From: Campylobacteraceae bacterium
GTDB lineage: Bacteria; Campylobacterota; Campylobacteria; Campylobacterales; Sulfurovaceae
Length of the DNA stretch: 7,025 nt
Assembly: GCA_026982175.1 (NCBI GenBank)
Contig: JALSHP010000007.1
Coordinates: 1 to 7,025 of the forward strand
Direction of reading: 5' to 3'
Positions 5,566 to 7,025 of the stretch are shown one piece after another. Every line of letters begins with the position of its first letter. Position 1 is the stretch's first letter. A program made the position numbers and the translations under genes. The notes under the pieces are model-generated. The model was not told where the DNA came from and made no database searches. It was given only the letters and a program-made list of their open reading frames with translations.

Positions 5566-6030
5566 TTAAATCATGGTAGGAACTAAATCCATCTCTACTT
5601 TTGCCCCATACCAACGCTTAGAAAGTAGCATCATCTTCATGGCTAGGCGTATGTTTTCATCCACAAAGTCTGGGTTTTCAATATACTCATCTATGGCATC
5701 ATCAAGACAATAACCATTTATTTTTCCCTCAACTACTTCCAAAAAATCCACGCTTTTTTTGGCTTTAGCACACTCATCTAACACATCACAAAAATGGACA
5801 ATATTTTCAGAAAACTCATGCTCTATAATCATCTTCTTAACTTTTGATTCAGCTAAGTTTTTCATGATGTATTCAAAGTGGTCTTCTTTAATATTTAAAG
5901 CAATTCCTGTCGCATTTAGTTTATTTTCTTTTAAACATTTGTTAAAATATTTTCTACATTTTCCCGTTTGAGCGTTGTAACCTAAGATGGTACAAAGCTC
6001 CGTATCGGGTTTAATCTCTTCTGGTTTTAT
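5566..6030 (-). CDS. AroE substrate-binding-like protein, apparently starting at ATA
   Basis: The frame is open from 6081 to the stop at 5566, but its first ATG is at 5865, and no GTG, TTG or CTG occurs before it. The upstream part looks coding: ELCTILGYNAQTGKCRKYF, then NATGIALNIKEDHF. A strong ribosome site (6036-6043) sits 6 bases before ATA at 6028-6030, which overlaps the TAA of the preceding gene, giving 154 residues. By eye it resembles the N-terminal substrate-binding domain of shikimate dehydrogenase. L12 to I47 matches the first strand-helix-strand (GxxxxxSKSPxxHN region). CDVLDECAKA (81-90) and VEGKINGYCLDD (100-111) match the LDExA and DGKLxGYNTDG segments. The SxS motif and catalytic lysine appear absent and there is no NADP-binding domain, so shikimate dehydrogenase activity is unlikely. 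A minimal alternative is the ATG at 5865 (99 residues). The frame is certain; the start and fold are uncertain. Confidence 0.68.
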   Translation of the reverse strand: MKPEEIKPDTELCTILGYNAQTGKCRKYFNKCLKENKLNATGIALNIKEDHFEYIMKNLAESKVKKMIIEHEFSENIVHFCDVLDECAKAKKSVDFLEVVEGKINGYCLDDAIDEYIENPDFVDENIRLAMKMMLLSKRWYGAKVEMDLVPTMI

Positions 6031-7025
6031 GATTGACTCCTTTGGTGCGCTAAATTTTGAAGCTCTCTGGCTTCTTCTTCTTCAAGCTTACAACGGAAAC
6101 ACTCTTTCTCTCCACCTGTATAAGTAAAGTAATTACCACATTCGTTACACCGTTGTATGTCAAAAGTAGCCAGTCTTCTTTGTGTTGGCTCAAACATCTC
6201 TTTTATCTCATAACCAGGTTGTAGTTGAATGGCATTGGGTTCACACACATCATGACAAAGGTGACACTTCACGCAAAGCATAGAGTCAAAATTAATCAAA
6301 GAGAACTTACTATTGGAACTTAACGCCCCTGTAGGACAGATACGGTAACAAATTTGACAATTCGTACAAGAGTCATCCACAAACTTTTGAGAAGTAAAGT
6401 TAATCTCTTCAGTGGGAATAATCTCATAGCTTTCTTGTCTCTCTACTCTTTTTAATACAGAAAAAAGCAACTTTCTTTTGTCGGGAATGACCTTATTTTT
6501 AATTTTAGAAATATCACTTACATCAATGCCAAATTCTTTTAACTCATCTGCATCCATCGCTTCATCAAAAGCTTGTTTGCTTTTAATCGCCCCTTTAAGG
6601 CTAAAAAGTGAACGTCTGCTTTTACCAATATCTTCCTCTTTTTGAAGCTTAATGGTTTGGGCATTTTTAATCAGAATCTCTTTCTCAGAAAAAGAGGACA
6701 AAATAAAGTTTGCCTCTTCAATGTTAGCTCTAAGCTGAACTTGCAGTTTGTCGGAATCTCCACCACAAGCACAAGCATCCACATCCATAATGACAGCCTC
6801 TTCAGAAGCCATCGCCATAGAGATTAAATGTTCAACACTCAAAACAGAAAGACAACAATAGAGGTCTTTTTGGCAAGTAAGCTCATTGCTCTCTTCTTCT
6901 AAAAACTTAAAGAAAAACTCAATGGTTGAAAAACCCGAAAGGGAAAAAGCCTCGGTAGGACAAGACCCCACACAGCCCCCACAAGTGATACACGCAGAAG
7001 GTGTAAAAGCTGGAATGTTATCTAC
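6027..7025 (-). CDS. Polyferredoxin with three [4Fe-4S] motifs and a zinc-ribbon tail (5' end outside window)
   Basis: The frame is open to the right edge, so 332 residues of a longer protein are visible. A GTG at 6971 is not the start, because it would split a cluster motif. Numbering from the edge, the [4Fe-4S] motifs are C12-C15-C18-C22P, C220-C223-C226-C230P and C251-C254-C257-C261. Between the first and second lies a region with C51, C57, C58 and a CAC pair (85-87) around VEHLISMAMASEEAV, perhaps a further metal or thiol site. It is followed by a long charged helical stretch. The C-terminus has C293-C296 and C309-C312, a zinc-ribbon or rubredoxin-like knuckle, then a glutamate-rich helix. 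There is no export signal in the visible part. It is probably a cytoplasmic electron-transfer or assembly protein. In Campylobacterota such proteins are often near formate dehydrogenase genes (inference; none is visible). It overlaps the next gene as ATAA. Confidence 0.88.
   Translation of the reverse strand, partial: VDNIPAFTPSACITCGGCVGSCPTEAFSLSGFSTIEFFFKFLEEESNELTCQKDLYCCLSVLSVEHLISMAMASEEAVIMDVDACACGGDSDKLQVQLRANIEEANFILSSFSEKEILIKNAQTIKLQKEEDIGKSRRSLFSLKGAIKSKQAFDEAMDADELKEFGIDVSDISKIKNKVIPDKRKLLFSVLKRVERQESYEIIPTEEINFTSQKFVDDSCTNCQICYRICPTGALSSNSKFSLINFDSMLCVKCHLCHDVCEPNAIQLQPGYEIKEMFEPTQRRLATFDIQRCNECGNYFTYTGGEKECFRCKLEEEEARELQNLAHQRSQS
6036..6043 (-). promoter_or_regulatory. Ribosome binding site pointing to a non-canonical start
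   Basis: The minus strand reads AAAGGAGT here, a near-perfect anti-16S match. It lies inside the last codons of the polyferredoxin gene. Six bases separate its AGGAG from ATA at 6028-6030. ATC at 6031-6033 is only three bases away and ATT at 6013-6015 is too far. No ATG, GTG or TTG in any frame lies at a suitable distance on this strand. This site is the main reason for placing the next gene's start at ATA. Confidence 0.65.

Noticed and set aside
5540..5614. Upstream start of the 155-residue protein at 5614
   Set aside because: The extra 25 residues would overlap the end of the preceding gene. The ATG at 5539 has a well-spaced GAGGAAA and a better-looking N-terminus.
6027..6084. Programmed frameshift fusing the polyferredoxin to the next gene
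   Set aside because: A minus-one shift would be needed in the short overlap, and no slippery heptamer is seen. A ribosome site with a non-canonical start is simpler.
6969..6971. GTG as the start of the polyferredoxin
   Set aside because: It lies inside the C-x2-C-x2-C-x3-C-P motif, and the frame remains open and coding to the window edge.

Overview
The window is AT-rich and compact. Every supported gene lies on the minus strand. It most likely comes from a sulfur-oxidising member of the Campylobacterota (Sulfurimonas, Sulfurovum or Arcobacter-like). The reasons are the soxX-soxY-soxZ order, the low G+C lysine-rich proteins, and the dCache-type sensor next to an OmpR-family two-component system. 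This taxonomic call is an inference; no marker gene is present.

Read in the direction of transcription (right to left), the first block is 7025 to 4599. It holds the 3' part of a polyferredoxin with three [4Fe-4S] motifs and a C-terminal zinc-ribbon-like knuckle. Next comes an unrecognised gene with no ATG, GTG or TTG in its supported reading frame, then an unrecognised helical protein of about 155 residues, then a DUF1456 (YehS-like) protein. These genes overlap or sit within about 30 bases of each other and look like one operon. The second block, 4537 to 1619, is a three-gene signalling operon: a membrane-anchored Cache sensor with no output domain, an OmpR-family response regulator (GTG start) and a histidine kinase (TTG start). 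Each gene overlaps the next by a few bases.

The third block, 1463 to 1, is the start of a thiosulfate-oxidation (Sox) operon: soxX (cytochrome c), soxY (Tat-exported carrier with the C-terminal GGCG arm) and soxZ (cut by the window edge). An AT-only hairpin separates it from the kinase gene. The soxX promoter region carries two direct copies of an 11-bp unit placed as expected for an OmpR/PhoB-type activator site, so the adjacent regulator may control sox directly. Between soxY and soxZ lies a 70-bp inverted repeat with 25-bp arms. Each arm is itself a palindrome preceded by GTAG or GTAA, which resembles a paired REP element (REPIN/BIME).

The observations most worth following are the apparent ATA (AUA) start of the gene at 5566-6030 and that gene's by-eye resemblance to a degenerate shikimate-dehydrogenase substrate-binding domain, the REP-like pair inside the sox operon, and the putative link from Cache sensor through kinase and regulator to sox. 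I did not find a CRISPR array, RNA gene, transposase or clear defence system.
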